A stretch of DNA of 64,000 nt from CAYZQH01 sp050300015 (GCA_050300015.1 JBNKWZ010000008.1:248001-312000), one strand, 5' to 3'; numbered from the stretch's first letter, positions 43,950 to 53,058 are shown. Numbers and translations are program-made. Notes: generated from the sequence alone by a model not told the origin.

Positions 43950-44816
43950 TGCTCAAAGCTTTAGAGATTTGTTTTCTTAGCCTCGAATACCTTAAATCCT
44001 ACCTATCTCTTTCGCTTCGCTGGTGAGTCGATCTTGAAGACAGGTTTCGCCTTGAAGGCGAGTTAAGGAATTTGCTTGCCCAAATTCCTTAACAATCCCG
44101 CCGACTCCTACGCATCCATGCGCCCATCGGCATTAGTAAGTCCCTTTACGTCAAGGGCACCCTACATCGAGGTCGCCGATGCTCGGCGACTGCCTTCGCT
44201 CCCAGCAAGTTTTTATGGGTCGGAGTGAAGGTGCATCCATGCACGTCCAGGTTTCACAAACATTCAGGATTGAATGTTTGCACTGCCAAAGGCAGCCTGA
44301 AAGGTGAGACACAAGGACGTGTCGAGTGAATCGCGCGTCCAGCGCGATTGCCCCACAAAAACTCACTTCCGCTCAGCTCTCACAAGGGGGGTGGAAAAAC
44401 CCATCCAAAGCAAAACTCTTTGTGGCGATCGAGCCGACCTTGTTAGGCGAACTTTAACTGACAGAAACAACATGCCATCCGAATCGAAATTGAAGTACCG
44501 ATGTTGCTTTGCTAACTCCCCCTTAATCCCCGCAGAGTGGAGGTGCTGATTTTGGGGTTAAACGCACAGGATGTGCGTTTAAGGGCTGGCGGGACAGGGA
44601 TGTCCCGTTTGCCCGACCGTAAAATCGGTGCCGGAGCGAAGGCAGTCGCGCAGCGACCGGGGCATTGGGGTGCCCTAGGGGGTGTTGGGGGAAATGGGCA
44701 CGCATTTCCCCCGACTCGCCAGCGAGGCGAAAGAGGCAGGTAGGATTTACGGTGTTCACGGATAATAGAGCAAGCCATCAATGTTGTTGAGTCATTGTAA
44801 CTTTGCATATTCTTAG
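43930..44816. repeat. multi-hairpin element, copy A, with long terminal inverted repeats
   Basis: Arms 43985-44029 and 44713-44757 are inverted copies, about 39 of 45 positions matching, most differences being G-T wobbles. Outside them 43930-43941 matches 44805-44816 inverted exactly (AGAATATGCAAA), with weaker similarity between. The interior is packed with short perfect hairpins, among them 44062-44093 (13-bp stem, CTTGCC loop), 44111-44122, 44142-44157, 44172-44190, 44231-44244, 44257-44280, 44284-44295, 44308-44323, 44329-44349, 44558-44582, 44590-44607 and 44687-44712. Many loops contain GGA or TCC. No transposase or other convincing gene is inside. It could be a non-autonomous mobile element or a large structured RNA. 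Confidence 0.8.
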
Positions 44817-44839
44817 CGCATCAAAGAGACGTTAAGAGA

Positions 44840-45400
44840 GGTTTCGGCCTCACGGTCGAGCTACGTTTCTTTACTTGTCTAAAGAAACGTAGCCCAAAGC
44901 GCCGATTCATACGCATCCATGCGCCCATCGGCATTAGTAAATCCATTTACGTCAATGACACCCTACATCGAGGTCGCCGATGCTCGGCGACTGCCTTCGC
45001 TCCCAGTAAGTTTTTATGGGTCGGAGTGAAGGTGCATCCGTGCACGTGCACTCCTCAACCGCGCGTCCAGCGCGATTGCCCCACAAAAACCCGCTTCCGC
45101 TCAGCTCTCACAAGGGGGGGTGAAAACCCTTCCAAGTCAAACTTATATCTGAAAATTAAACAGCCCTCGTGGTGCTAATGTTGACTGACAGTCAGCAACA
45201 AGTTAACTGAAGTAAGAGTCATGATCGGGTCGCTATGCGAATTTCCCCCTAAAGCTGCCGAGAGGGGAGTTTATTTTTAGGGTCAAACGCACAGGACGTG
45301 CGTTTGAAGCCAGAGGCGACAGGGACGTCGCCTCATGCCGACCCTGAAAATGGACTTGGAGCGAGAGAAGCAGGTTAAATGCGCAATCAATATGGATAGA
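44840..45400. repeat. multi-hairpin element, copy B (partial, diverged)
   Basis: The hairpins of copy A recur in the same order: 44860-44893 (14-bp stem, CTTGTC loop), 44912-44923, 44944-44957, 44973-44991, 45032-45045, 45060-45074, 45283-45307 and 45313-45334. The stretch matching 44909-45050 is about 90 percent identical to 44108-44249. Copy B lacks the hairpins at 44257-44323 of copy A and has no clear terminal inverted repeats. It ends close to the 3' end of znuB. Confidence 0.8.
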
Positions 45401-45446
45401 AAAACGAAATTTGCCGCCAAGAAAGAATACCAAAAAACAAAAAACT

Positions 45447-46265
45447 TTACCGCGCAACACGAGACAATTGAATCAACCTTGCCACTGCATGCGTCATCAC
45501 AAACAAAATTAACGCCCCTAAAACGATGCTTGGCCCGGTGGGGATGTCCCAGAAATAGGAGGCGGTAAGCCCCACAACCACGCTGACCATACCGAGGGCG
45601 ATGGCGATCAGCACCATGGGTTCGGGGTTGCGGCTTAAGGGGCGGGCGGCGGCGGCGGGGATAATAAACAGCGCGGTAATTAACAGTACGCCCACCACGC
45701 GCATGGCAATGGCCACCACCACGGCCATTAAAACCAACAAAATCAATTTTATACGCTCGGTATTCACGCCTTCGGCACGCGCCAGCGCTTCGTCAATGGT
45801 GGCCAGTAGTAAGGGTTTCCATAGCCATGCCATTACCCCCAATACTAGAATGTCCACAACCAAAAAAATCCCAATGTCAGTTGTGGTAATGGTGAGCAGG
45901 TCACCAAATAAAAACGCCATCAAATCGACTCTAGCATCTTGAATAAAGCTGATGCACACCAGGCCTGCCGCCAATGCACCGTGAGATAAAATGCCGAGGA
46001 CCGTGTCGCTGGCCAAGCTTTGGGCGCGCTGCAAAAAAGCAAGCACAAGGGCAATGACGACACAGGTGCCCAGTAACGTATAAAAAGGGTTGAGTTTAAT
46101 AAAAAAACTGAGAGCAATGCCCAGCAGTGCACCGTGTGCGAGGGTATCGCCAAAATAAGCCATCTTGCGCCACACCACAAAAGCGCCCAGCGGCCCTGCC
46201 ATCAGCGTTACACATAGGCCGCCGGCTAAGGCAAGCCACATAAACACGGGAATGGACTCAATCAT
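45447..46265 (-). CDS. znuB: zinc ABC transporter, membrane permease
   Basis: ZnuB is the inner-membrane channel of the high-affinity zinc importer. From ATG 46265 the product has 272 residues and about eight hydrophobic segments, with the ABC-3 family motif GDTLAHGALLGIALS near the N-terminus. The start overlaps the end of znuC by 8 bp. A longer frame to 46367 runs inside znuC and adds no membrane segment. Confidence 0.95.
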   Translation of the reverse strand: MIESIPVFMWLALAGGLCVTLMAGPLGAFVVWRKMAYFGDTLAHGALLGIALSFFIKLNPFYTLLGTCVVIALVLAFLQRAQSLASDTVLGILSHGALAAGLVCISFIQDARVDLMAFLFGDLLTITTTDIGIFLVVDILVLGVMAWLWKPLLLATIDEALARAEGVNTERIKLILLVLMAVVVAIAMRVVGVLLITALFIIPAAAARPLSRNPEPMVLIAIALGMVSVVVGLTASYFWDIPTGPSIVLGALILFVMTHAVARLIQLSRVAR

Positions 46266-47022
46266 GGTGGTGGTTGCAGCTGTGAGAAATGACATCACCG
46301 TGTAAATCGTGCTGATGATCGTGGTGATGGGTGTATACCGCAATATCCTTCGCGGCTTGTTTGCCAAACAACTGGAGGTATTCCGGGTGTTGCTCTACGC
46401 TTTCCGGTGAGCCGTGACAGCATATGTGTTGGTTTAAACAGATCACCGAATCGGTTTGTGCCATCACCAAATGTAAATCATGGGATACCATGGCCACGGC
46501 GCAGCCAAGGGAGTCGCGCAGCTCTACAATCAAACGGTATAGGGCTACCTGACCTCCCACGTCCACACCTTGGGTGGGTTCGTCCAGCACCAATAGATCC
46601 GGCGCCATTAATATCGCGCGTGCAAGCAGTACCCGTTGTAACTCTCCACCGGAAAGTGCTTGTAGGGGGGTGGCTAAAATGCGACTAATGTTGAGTTGCT
46701 CGGCTGCGTGAATGTAAGCTTTAGGCGGCGCCGAAGTGAGCTCTAAGAAGCGCTGAGTGGTAATCGGCAGTGAACGGTCTGTGTTCAGACGCTGGGGCAT
46801 GTAGCCCACGCGCAATCCTTTTTGGCGAGTCACAGAGCCTGACGTGGGTGAGAGCAAACCGGTGATAAGCTTCAAAAGCGTACTTTTGCCGGCGCCATTG
46901 GGCCCAATAATGGTGACGATTTCCTTGGGTGCAATACCCATAGACACATTTTTAAGAATGGATTGGCCGGCATCTCCCCAGCAGACGTTTTGCAAAGACA
47001 CAAGCATGCTAAAAAGGCCCAT
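46258..47022 (-). CDS. znuC: zinc ABC transporter, ATP-binding protein
   Basis: ZnuC powers zinc import. The 254-residue product has Walker A GPNGAGKST, the signature LSGGELQRVLLARA, Walker B LLVLDEPTQGVD and the switch His in SHDLH. The C-terminus is His-rich (HHHDHQHD and HNCHHHD-like runs), a common zinc-handling tail. An internal ATG at 47007 is an alternative start. The promoter region is shared with the divergent znuA. Confidence 0.96.
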   Translation of the reverse strand: MGLFSMLVSLQNVCWGDAGQSILKNVSMGIAPKEIVTIIGPNGAGKSTLLKLITGLLSPTSGSVTRQKGLRVGYMPQRLNTDRSLPITTQRFLELTSAPPKAYIHAAEQLNISRILATPLQALSGGELQRVLLARAILMAPDLLVLDEPTQGVDVGGQVALYRLIVELRDSLGCAVAMVSHDLHLVMAQTDSVICLNQHICCHGSPESVEQHPEYLQLFGKQAAKDIAVYTHHHDHQHDLHGDVISHSCNHHHD

Positions 47023-47030
47023 CCAACTAA

Positions 47031-47047
47031 AATGTTATGATATACCC
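47031..47047. promoter_or_regulatory. Zur box between znuC and znuA
   Basis: ATGTTATGATATACC closely resembles the Zur operator of the E. coli znuA/znuC intergenic region, which has the ATGTTATAATATCAC core. Its place in the 62-bp gap between divergent zinc-uptake genes fits repression by Zur when zinc is plentiful. Confidence 0.75.
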
Positions 47048-47084
47048 TAACTTTTCAAGGTTCTACAGTATAAAGGAGAGCCGC

Positions 47085-48032
47085 TTGCACGTGTTGTACA
47101 GAGTTGGCCGGTGGCTGGTGGTCAGCATGGTTGGTTTGGGGGGAATCTTGGCTGCCCACGGTGAACCCGTGCGTCTCAATGTGGTCACGAGTATTCGTCC
47201 ACTGGCTTTGATAGTGGCAGACATCGCCCCACCTGGGGTTCACGTAGATACCTTAGTGCCTGCCAATGCAGACCCTCACAGTTTTCAATTAAAGCCCTCT
47301 GATATGGCACGGGTAGCCCATGCGGACCTGGTGGTTTGGTTGGGCGAAGCGTTTGAGCGATTTTTGGTGAGGGTGATCGTGCGCGAGCCCGCCCAGGCTG
47401 TGCTTACAGTATCAGAGTTATCGGGCATCGACTGGGCGTCAGAGGGTATTAAGCATCAAGCCGAAGGCACACATGAGGACCAAGATCACGGTCATGGCCA
47501 GTATGATCATGATCACACCGCGGAACTGGACCCCCATATTTGGCTCAACCCTGAAAACGCCAAAGTGATTGCCCGCGCCGTGGCCGCAAGATTGAGTGAG
47601 CGTTTACCTGAAGATGCCCAGTATATTCAGCAGCAACTTAACCGCTGGCTTACGGAAGTGGATGCCGAGACCATTGCGGCGCGCAGGCGCCTGGCACCCT
47701 TGCGCGCCCGAGGGTTTGGTGTGGTCCACGATGGCTACACCCACTTTGTCAAAACTTTTGGTTTAACGCAGTTGGCGGCAGTGTCGGTGCTACCCACCGA
47801 TCGCTTAAGCGCGCGCAAATTGACCCAAATACAGCGTGACCTCGCCGCAGCCTATTGTTTGGTGGCTGAGGCCGAAACCCCACAAACCAAGCGCTTGGCC
47901 ACCACGCTCAATTTGCCATGGGTGGTGGCTGACCCCTTGGCCACGTCCGTCAAACTCTCCACCTATACCCAGTGGTTTGCCGAACTGACTTCGGCGTTTG
48001 TGGCGTGTCTATCCGAGGTGGACGCGCCCTAG
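47085..48032 (+). CDS. znuA: zinc ABC transporter, periplasmic binding protein
   Basis: ZnuA captures zinc in the periplasm. The protein of about 315 residues has a signal peptide, conserved metal-ligand histidines (PHSFQLKPSD, DPHIWLNP, and HDGYTHF) and the His/Asp-rich loop (HEDQDHGHGQYDHDH) that defines zinc-type members. I chose the TTG at 47085, 6 nt after AAGGAG; a GTG at 47091 is also possible. The ATG at 47037 lies inside the Zur box and is unlikely. Confidence 0.94.
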   Translation: MHVLYRVGRWLVVSMVGLGGILAAHGEPVRLNVVTSIRPLALIVADIAPPGVHVDTLVPANADPHSFQLKPSDMARVAHADLVVWLGEAFERFLVRVIVREPAQAVLTVSELSGIDWASEGIKHQAEGTHEDQDHGHGQYDHDHTAELDPHIWLNPENAKVIARAVAARLSERLPEDAQYIQQQLNRWLTEVDAETIAARRRLAPLRARGFGVVHDGYTHFVKTFGLTQLAAVSVLPTDRLSARKLTQIQRDLAAAYCLVAEAETPQTKRLATTLNLPWVVADPLATSVKLSTYTQWFAELTSAFVACLSEVDAP

Positions 48033-48067
48033 TCGCCGTTGTGCAAGGTGCTGCTCAAAGGTGCCTC

Positions 48068-48784
48068 TCAATTGACAAGCTTAGAACCATAGCGTTTGCG
48101 TAAATTTTCATTAAGGCGTTCCATCATGCGTGTGCCTTCGTCTTTGTACCCAGGGCAGGGCGTCGGTAAGGCCACAGTATCCAAATCGTGATGGTCTCGG
48201 GCCCTCTGAATTTTGGCGCACTTTCCATTGAATTCGATAATCTCTTCGCCAAAGGTGTTGAAGTAAGTCTGAGCAGGCTTTGCCTCCCCGCTTTGCGCGC
48301 GGTTTCGGGCGACGGCTTGATGAAAACGCGCATTCAATTGCGGATGAAAAATCGCACTGTGCTCGTTGGGCGGTAGCGTCTTCGAGGGTGTTTCAAGCGG
48401 CGGAAGTGAAAGGTCCAACGGTTTGGCGCTTGCTTCAAATGGTCGAGGTTGGGCTGTTGGTGCGGTGGGCTTGGGCGTGATTTCAGGGAGAACGTCATCG
48501 GCTGGGGTTTCTGTGGTGCTATTCGGGTCTGCTAACACGGCTTTTGTCTCAACGGGTTTTTTATGCGTGCCCTCTTGCAAGATGATTTGAAATTGTGGGG
48601 GCCTGAAAGCAGGCGGCGGTAGAGGCCAAAAAAAGGCAATACCGAGCCCCAAAATGCCGTGAACCCAAACCGAAACCCATAGGGCGCGGCGCAATCGCTG
48701 CTGTGTGTCGCCCGACTGGGATGCGGGCTCGCGGGTAGTGTCGAACACGAACTCTAGGGTGGGCTTTTGAGTGGGTATATCCAT
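48068..48784 (-). CDS. hypothetical TonB-N-terminus-like membrane protein
   Basis: The 238-residue product has a cytoplasmic N-terminus, one membrane helix (about 33-55) and a Pro/Thr-rich stretch (about 70-135), like the front of TonB. It has no TonB C-terminal domain; instead the last 80 residues carry two cysteines (FNGKC and PTPCPG) in a segment I do not recognise. It is convergent with znuA. Single-helix, proline-rich proteins like this often span the periplasm, but the function is unknown. Confidence 0.65.
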   Translation of the reverse strand: MDIPTQKPTLEFVFDTTREPASQSGDTQQRLRRALWVSVWVHGILGLGIAFFWPLPPPAFRPPQFQIILQEGTHKKPVETKAVLADPNSTTETPADDVLPEITPKPTAPTAQPRPFEASAKPLDLSLPPLETPSKTLPPNEHSAIFHPQLNARFHQAVARNRAQSGEAKPAQTYFNTFGEEIIEFNGKCAKIQRARDHHDLDTVALPTPCPGYKDEGTRMMERLNENLRKRYGSKLVN

Positions 48785-48974
48785 GAAGGGGGCAGAGCTT
48801 TCATGCAGTAGAAGAGCCGATTTAGAGCGAAGTGACAGGGTGGGGTTCCCCAGTTTTAGAAAAGCCCTAAACAGCCGGGCAATGATAGTGGCTTACGCAC
48901 ACCGGTTGGATGATGTGCGCATAACTCCGCCGCAGATATGGCCAAGGCTCTGGTGACGATCAATATACTGAGAA

Positions 48975-48992
48975 GCCCTCCGCTGTGAGGGC
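48975..48992 (-). terminator. candidate terminator of the ubiD-DUF423 transcript
   Basis: GCCCTC and GAGGGC pair around a 6-nt loop downstream of the DUF423 stop on the - strand. Only two T residues follow directly, so it is a weak terminator. Confidence 0.4.
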
Positions 48993-49059
48993 CTTAATGA
49001 TTGAGAGACCTAGTAGACCTAGGGCAAGTCCATGATTGGGGGCTATTCAAGGCACCTGT

Positions 49060-49437
49060 TTAGGCGCGGGCGCCAAGGGCCAGTAACAGCCAGCCGAGCA
49101 AAAACATCAAGCCGCCGAGAGGCGTGATGGGCCCCAGCCAGCGGGGGCCACTTAAAGCCAGGCCGTAAAGGCTGCCGCTAAACAGAACAATGCCGAGCAA
49201 AAAACAAAAGCCTGCGCCACTGATCAAAGGTTTGGGGGACTGGTGCATTAAAATGGCCACCCCTAAAAGCGCAAGGCTATGAATCAGGTGATACTGCACG
49301 GCCGTGTGCCAAGTTTGCAACTGTTGGGCACTCAAATGGGCTTTTAACCCGTGTGCGCCAAAGGCACCAAGAGCAACGCCCAAAAAGCCGCAAATCGCAG
49401 CTAGAGTCTGAAGTACAGCAGGTGGTAACAGAGTCAC
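49060..49437 (-). CDS. DUF423 family small membrane protein (YgdD-like)
   Basis: The 125-residue product has four hydrophobic segments and the family pattern LGVALGAFGAHGL near the start and GPITPLGGLMFLLGW near the end. The GTG at 49437 overlaps the ubiD TGA stop (GTGA), a typical coupled start, so I prefer it to the upstream start at 49473. The function of the family is not established. Confidence 0.92.
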   Translation of the reverse strand: MTLLPPAVLQTLAAICGFLGVALGAFGAHGLKAHLSAQQLQTWHTAVQYHLIHSLALLGVAILMHQSPKPLISGAGFCFLLGIVLFSGSLYGLALSGPRWLGPITPLGGLMFLLGWLLLALGARA

Positions 49438-50909
49438 GATTGACGTTCTCCCATAATATCCAGTGTTTGCCAAAGTTCATCCACCGTACGCTTCACGTTT
49501 GCAGTCATTTCAATGCCACGGCCCCATTCTCGTTGGGTTTCCCCTGGCCATTTATGCGTGGCGTCCATCCCCATTTTGGAGCCGAGGCCAGAAACCGGAG
49601 AAGCAAAATCCAAATAGTCGATGGGGGTGTTCTCAATTAGGGTAGTGTCGCGCGCAGGGTCCATGCGTGTGGTCATGGCCCAAATCACATCCTTCCAATC
49701 GCGTGCGTTCACATCCTCGTCGGTCACGATCACAAATTTGGTGTACATAAACTGTCGTAAAAAGGACCACACCCCAAACATCACCCGCTTGGCGTGACCG
49801 GGGTATTGCTTTTTCATGGTGACCACTGCAAGGCGGTAGGAACACCCCTCTGGGGGCAAGTAAAAATCCACAATTTCGGGGAATTGCTTTTTGAGCAAGG
49901 GCACGAACACTTCATTCAAGGCCACACCCAAAATGGCGGGTTCATCGGGCGGGCGACCGGTGTAAGTGCTGTGGTAAATAGGGTTTTTGCGGTGGGTGAC
50001 CTGAGTGATGGTCATCACCGGAAAGGTTTCCACTTCGTTGTAATAACCGGTGTGATCGCCAAAGGGGCCTTCTGGGGCGGTATCGTTTGGGTGAATCACC
50101 CCTTCTAAAATAATTTCAGCACCGGCAGGAACCTGAAGATCGTTGCTGAGGCTTTTGATCACTTCGGTTTTCTCGGTGCGTAGTAACCCGGCAAAGGCGT
50201 ATTCGCTTAGGGCATCCGGCACCGGGGTCACGGCACCCAAGATGGTGGCGGGGTCCGCCCCCAAGGCAATGGATATGGGGAAGGGTTCACCCGGATGGGC
50301 CGCTTGCCAATCTTTAAAATCAAGCGCACCACCGCGATGAGCCAACCAGCGCATAATCACTCGGTTTTTGCCAATCACCTGCAAGCGGTATATGCCAAGG
50401 TTCTGTCTTTTTTGGTTGGGTCCGCGGGTAATCACCAGTGGCCAGGTAATCAGTGGCCCGGCATCTTCTGGCCAGCAGGTTTGAATGGGCCAGCTATGAA
50501 GGTCAATGTCGGCCTCATCCAGCACGCATTCTTGGCAGGGAGCACTGCGCACCACCTTGGGCGACATATTTAAAACTTGTTTGAGTACCGGCCACTTGTC
50601 CCAGGCTTCTTTCAAGCCAGAGGGCGGTTCGGGCGCGCGCAAATAGGCCAGCATTTCTCCTACCTCACGCAGCGCCGCCACCGAATTTTGCCCCATGCCT
50701 AAGGCCACGCGCTCGGGCGTGCCAAACAAATTGGCGAGCACGGGCATGGTAAAACCCGTGGGGTTTTCAAACAGTAAGGCAGGGCCACCGGCCTTTAGGG
50801 TCCGGTCGCAAAGCTCGGTCATTTCTAAATAGGGGGAAACAGGTAGGTGAACCCGTTTGAGCTCACCTTTGGTTTCAAGCAGTGCAATAAAATCGCGCAA
50901 TGTTTTCAC
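49434..50909 (-). CDS. ubiD: 4-hydroxy-3-polyprenylbenzoate decarboxylase
   Basis: UbiD decarboxylates the ubiquinone precursor using prenylated FMN made by UbiX. The 491-residue length is standard. The segments NLGIYRLQ, RWLAHRGGAL and the Glu-containing EGPFGDHTGYY are the cofactor and active-site regions. It lies 23 bp downstream of rho on the same strand, the usual order in Pseudomonas relatives. Confidence 0.96.
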   Translation of the reverse strand: MKTLRDFIALLETKGELKRVHLPVSPYLEMTELCDRTLKAGGPALLFENPTGFTMPVLANLFGTPERVALGMGQNSVAALREVGEMLAYLRAPEPPSGLKEAWDKWPVLKQVLNMSPKVVRSAPCQECVLDEADIDLHSWPIQTCWPEDAGPLITWPLVITRGPNQKRQNLGIYRLQVIGKNRVIMRWLAHRGGALDFKDWQAAHPGEPFPISIALGADPATILGAVTPVPDALSEYAFAGLLRTEKTEVIKSLSNDLQVPAGAEIILEGVIHPNDTAPEGPFGDHTGYYNEVETFPVMTITQVTHRKNPIYHSTYTGRPPDEPAILGVALNEVFVPLLKKQFPEIVDFYLPPEGCSYRLAVVTMKKQYPGHAKRVMFGVWSFLRQFMYTKFVIVTDEDVNARDWKDVIWAMTTRMDPARDTTLIENTPIDYLDFASPVSGLGSKMGMDATHKWPGETQREWGRGIEMTANVKRTVDELWQTLDIMGERQS

Positions 50910-50932
50910 AGCAGGGTCTGTAAAGCTGCGAA

Positions 50933-52192
50933 CTATTTGCTTTTCATCGATAGGAAGAATTCATCATTCGAATTGAACGCTTTGAGTTTGTCCGCCAAAA
51001 ATTCCGTGGCGGCCACATCTTCCATGTCGTTTAATAATTTGCGCAAAATCCACACGCGTGCTAATTCAGCTTCGCTCATGAGCAAATCTTCGCGACGGGT
51101 GCCCGAACGGCGAATATTAATGGCAGGGTAAATGCGTTTCTCGGCAATTTTACGGTCGAGGTGCAGTTCCATATTGCCGGTACCTTTGAACTCTTCGTAT
51201 ATCACTTCGTCCATTTTCGAGCCGGTGTCAATCAATGCAGTAGCCACAATCGAGAGGCTGCCGCCTTCTTCAATGTTACGTGCAGCACCAAAAAAGCGTT
51301 TGGGACGTTCGAGCGCATGGGCGTCTACACCGCCGGTCAGTACTTTACCCGAGGAAGGGATTACCGTGTTGTAAGCGCGTGCCAAACGGGTAATGGAGTC
51401 CAGCAAAATTACCACGTTCTTTTTATGTTCCACCAAGCGTTTGGCTCGTTCGATCACCATGTCGGCCACTTGCACGTGACGCGAAGGCGGTTCGTCAAAG
51501 GTGGAAGCAACCACTTCGCCGCGCACCGAGCGCTGCATTTCCGTCACTTCCTCTGGGCGCTCATCAATCAGCAAAACAATCAAATGGATATCGGGATTAT
51601 TGCGGGTGATGGCCTGCGCAATATTTTGCATCATAATGGTTTTACCCGCCTTCGGCGGTGCGACGATTAACCCGCGTTGGCCACAGCCAATGGGTGAAAT
51701 CAAATCGATGATGCGGCCGGTTAAATCCTCGGTAGAGCCGTTACCGGCTTCCAGCACAATACGCTCTTGGGGGAACAAGGGCGTGAGGTTTTCGAAGAGG
51801 ATTTTGTTGCGAGAATTTTCAGGCTTGTCAAAGTTAATTTCGTTGACTTTGAGTAGCGCAAAATAGCGCTCGCCCTCTTTAGGGGGACGGATTTTCCCGG
51901 CAATGGTGTCGCCCGTGCGCAGGTTGAAGCGTCGAATTTGTGAAGGCGATACATAAATATCGTCTGGACCTGCAAGGTAAGAGGAGCCTGCCGAGCGCAA
52001 AAAGCCAAAGCCATCTTGGAGGATTTCGAGCACGCCATCGCCGTAGATGTCTTCACCACTTTTGGCGTGACGTTTTAAGAGATTAAAAATGACGTCTTGC
52101 TTGCGCGAACGCGCCAAGCTTTCCATGCCTACGGCGGAGGCCATTTCAATCAGTTCTTCAATGGATTTGGTTTTAAGGTCGGTAAGATTCAT
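50933..52192 (-). CDS. rho: transcription termination factor Rho
   Basis: Rho is the hexameric RNA helicase that ends transcription at rut sites. The 419-residue product has the N-terminal RNA-binding domain (MNLTDLKTKSIEELIE, then GFGFLRS and the RNA-binding YVSPSQIRRF) and the ATPase part with Walker A PPKAGKT and DSITRLARAYN. All family signatures are intact. It follows trxA with a 333-bp leader. Confidence 0.98.
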   Translation of the reverse strand: MNLTDLKTKSIEELIEMASAVGMESLARSRKQDVIFNLLKRHAKSGEDIYGDGVLEILQDGFGFLRSAGSSYLAGPDDIYVSPSQIRRFNLRTGDTIAGKIRPPKEGERYFALLKVNEINFDKPENSRNKILFENLTPLFPQERIVLEAGNGSTEDLTGRIIDLISPIGCGQRGLIVAPPKAGKTIMMQNIAQAITRNNPDIHLIVLLIDERPEEVTEMQRSVRGEVVASTFDEPPSRHVQVADMVIERAKRLVEHKKNVVILLDSITRLARAYNTVIPSSGKVLTGGVDAHALERPKRFFGAARNIEEGGSLSIVATALIDTGSKMDEVIYEEFKGTGNMELHLDRKIAEKRIYPAINIRRSGTRREDLLMSEAELARVWILRKLLNDMEDVAATEFLADKLKAFNSNDEFFLSMKSK

Positions 52193-52525
52193 GAGTGTAC
52201 AAAAATTTCAAAGGTTGAGAGTTTGCGGCTAAAGCCGATGAATGGGGTCGGAATTTTTATTGTGTTAACAGCGAAAGTCAGCGATTACTCGTACCGTCTA
52301 CCTACTGCACTAAATTAGTCATAGGAAACTATTTGAGGAATAGCAAATGGACTTATGTTTATTGGCGTTTTAAAAGGTATTCGCGCATCGATCGGCGGTG
52401 AACCAGAGGGTGATTGACAGCAGGAGGGATGGCGAATGGACTAGAAATTTGAGTCCTGAGGCAAGTATAGCCGCAAAGTCTGCCATTGCAAAGCGCAATC
52501 TCAAAATTTACGGCTATGGGCAGTG
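52193..52525. other. spacer between trxA and rho
   Basis: This AT-rich stretch of 333 bp holds no gene. On the - strand it is the leader of rho, where autoregulation is common in other bacteria, but I see no clear promoter, terminator or attenuator. No strong ribosome site precedes the rho ATG. Confidence 0.4.
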
Positions 52526-52852
52526 CTAGCCAATATTGGACTCAATAAATTCAGTTAGTTGAGCGCGGGTCAGTGCCCCCACCTTTGTGGACTCGGCATT
52601 GCCGTTTTTGAAAATGGTCAAAGTGGGGATGCCGCGAATATTGAACTTGGCTGGCGTCGCTTTGTTCGCGTCCACATCCATTTTGCAAATTTTGATTTTG
52701 CCATCATAGGCACCCGCTAGGTCTTCCAGTACAGGGGCGATCATTTTGCAGGGGCCACACCAGGGTGCCCAAAAGTCAACAAGTACGGGGATGTCTGCAT
52801 TCAGAACATCGCTTTCGAAGCTCTCATCCGAAATAGTCGTAATTTCGCTCAT
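52526..52852 (-). CDS. trxA: thioredoxin 1
   Basis: The 108-residue product is a standard cytoplasmic thioredoxin with the active site WCGPC, the preceding FWAPW and the cis-proline loop IRGIPTLTIF. GGAG precedes the ATG at 52852; the longer frame to 52939 has no support. It lies upstream of rho on the same strand, as in many gammaproteobacteria. Confidence 0.97.
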   Translation of the reverse strand: MSEITTISDESFESDVLNADIPVLVDFWAPWCGPCKMIAPVLEDLAGAYDGKIKICKMDVDANKATPAKFNIRGIPTLTIFKNGNAESTKVGALTRAQLTEFIESNIG

Positions 52853-53058
52853 TCTTTTTTCTCCAATCTGGCGATAATAGGGCAAACCTATCCAATAATA
52901 AGGACACTTGCTGCGACCCGCAAGTGGTTGGACTGACACACAGGGGGAAGAACCACGAAACTGCCTTCAATGTGAGGGCGGGTTTCAGGCAAAGCCGACA
53001 ACCCCTACCAAAGCTTGAGGGCACATGGTTTTAGGGTATTGTGCAATAGAGGTCTTAA

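Noticed and set aside
44304..45568. Several 70-100 codon frames inside the multi-hairpin elements
   Set aside because: They translate hairpin repeats into Arg/Pro/Gly-rich strings, lack ribosome sites and lie on both strands in the same places. The conserved signal is base pairing, not protein.
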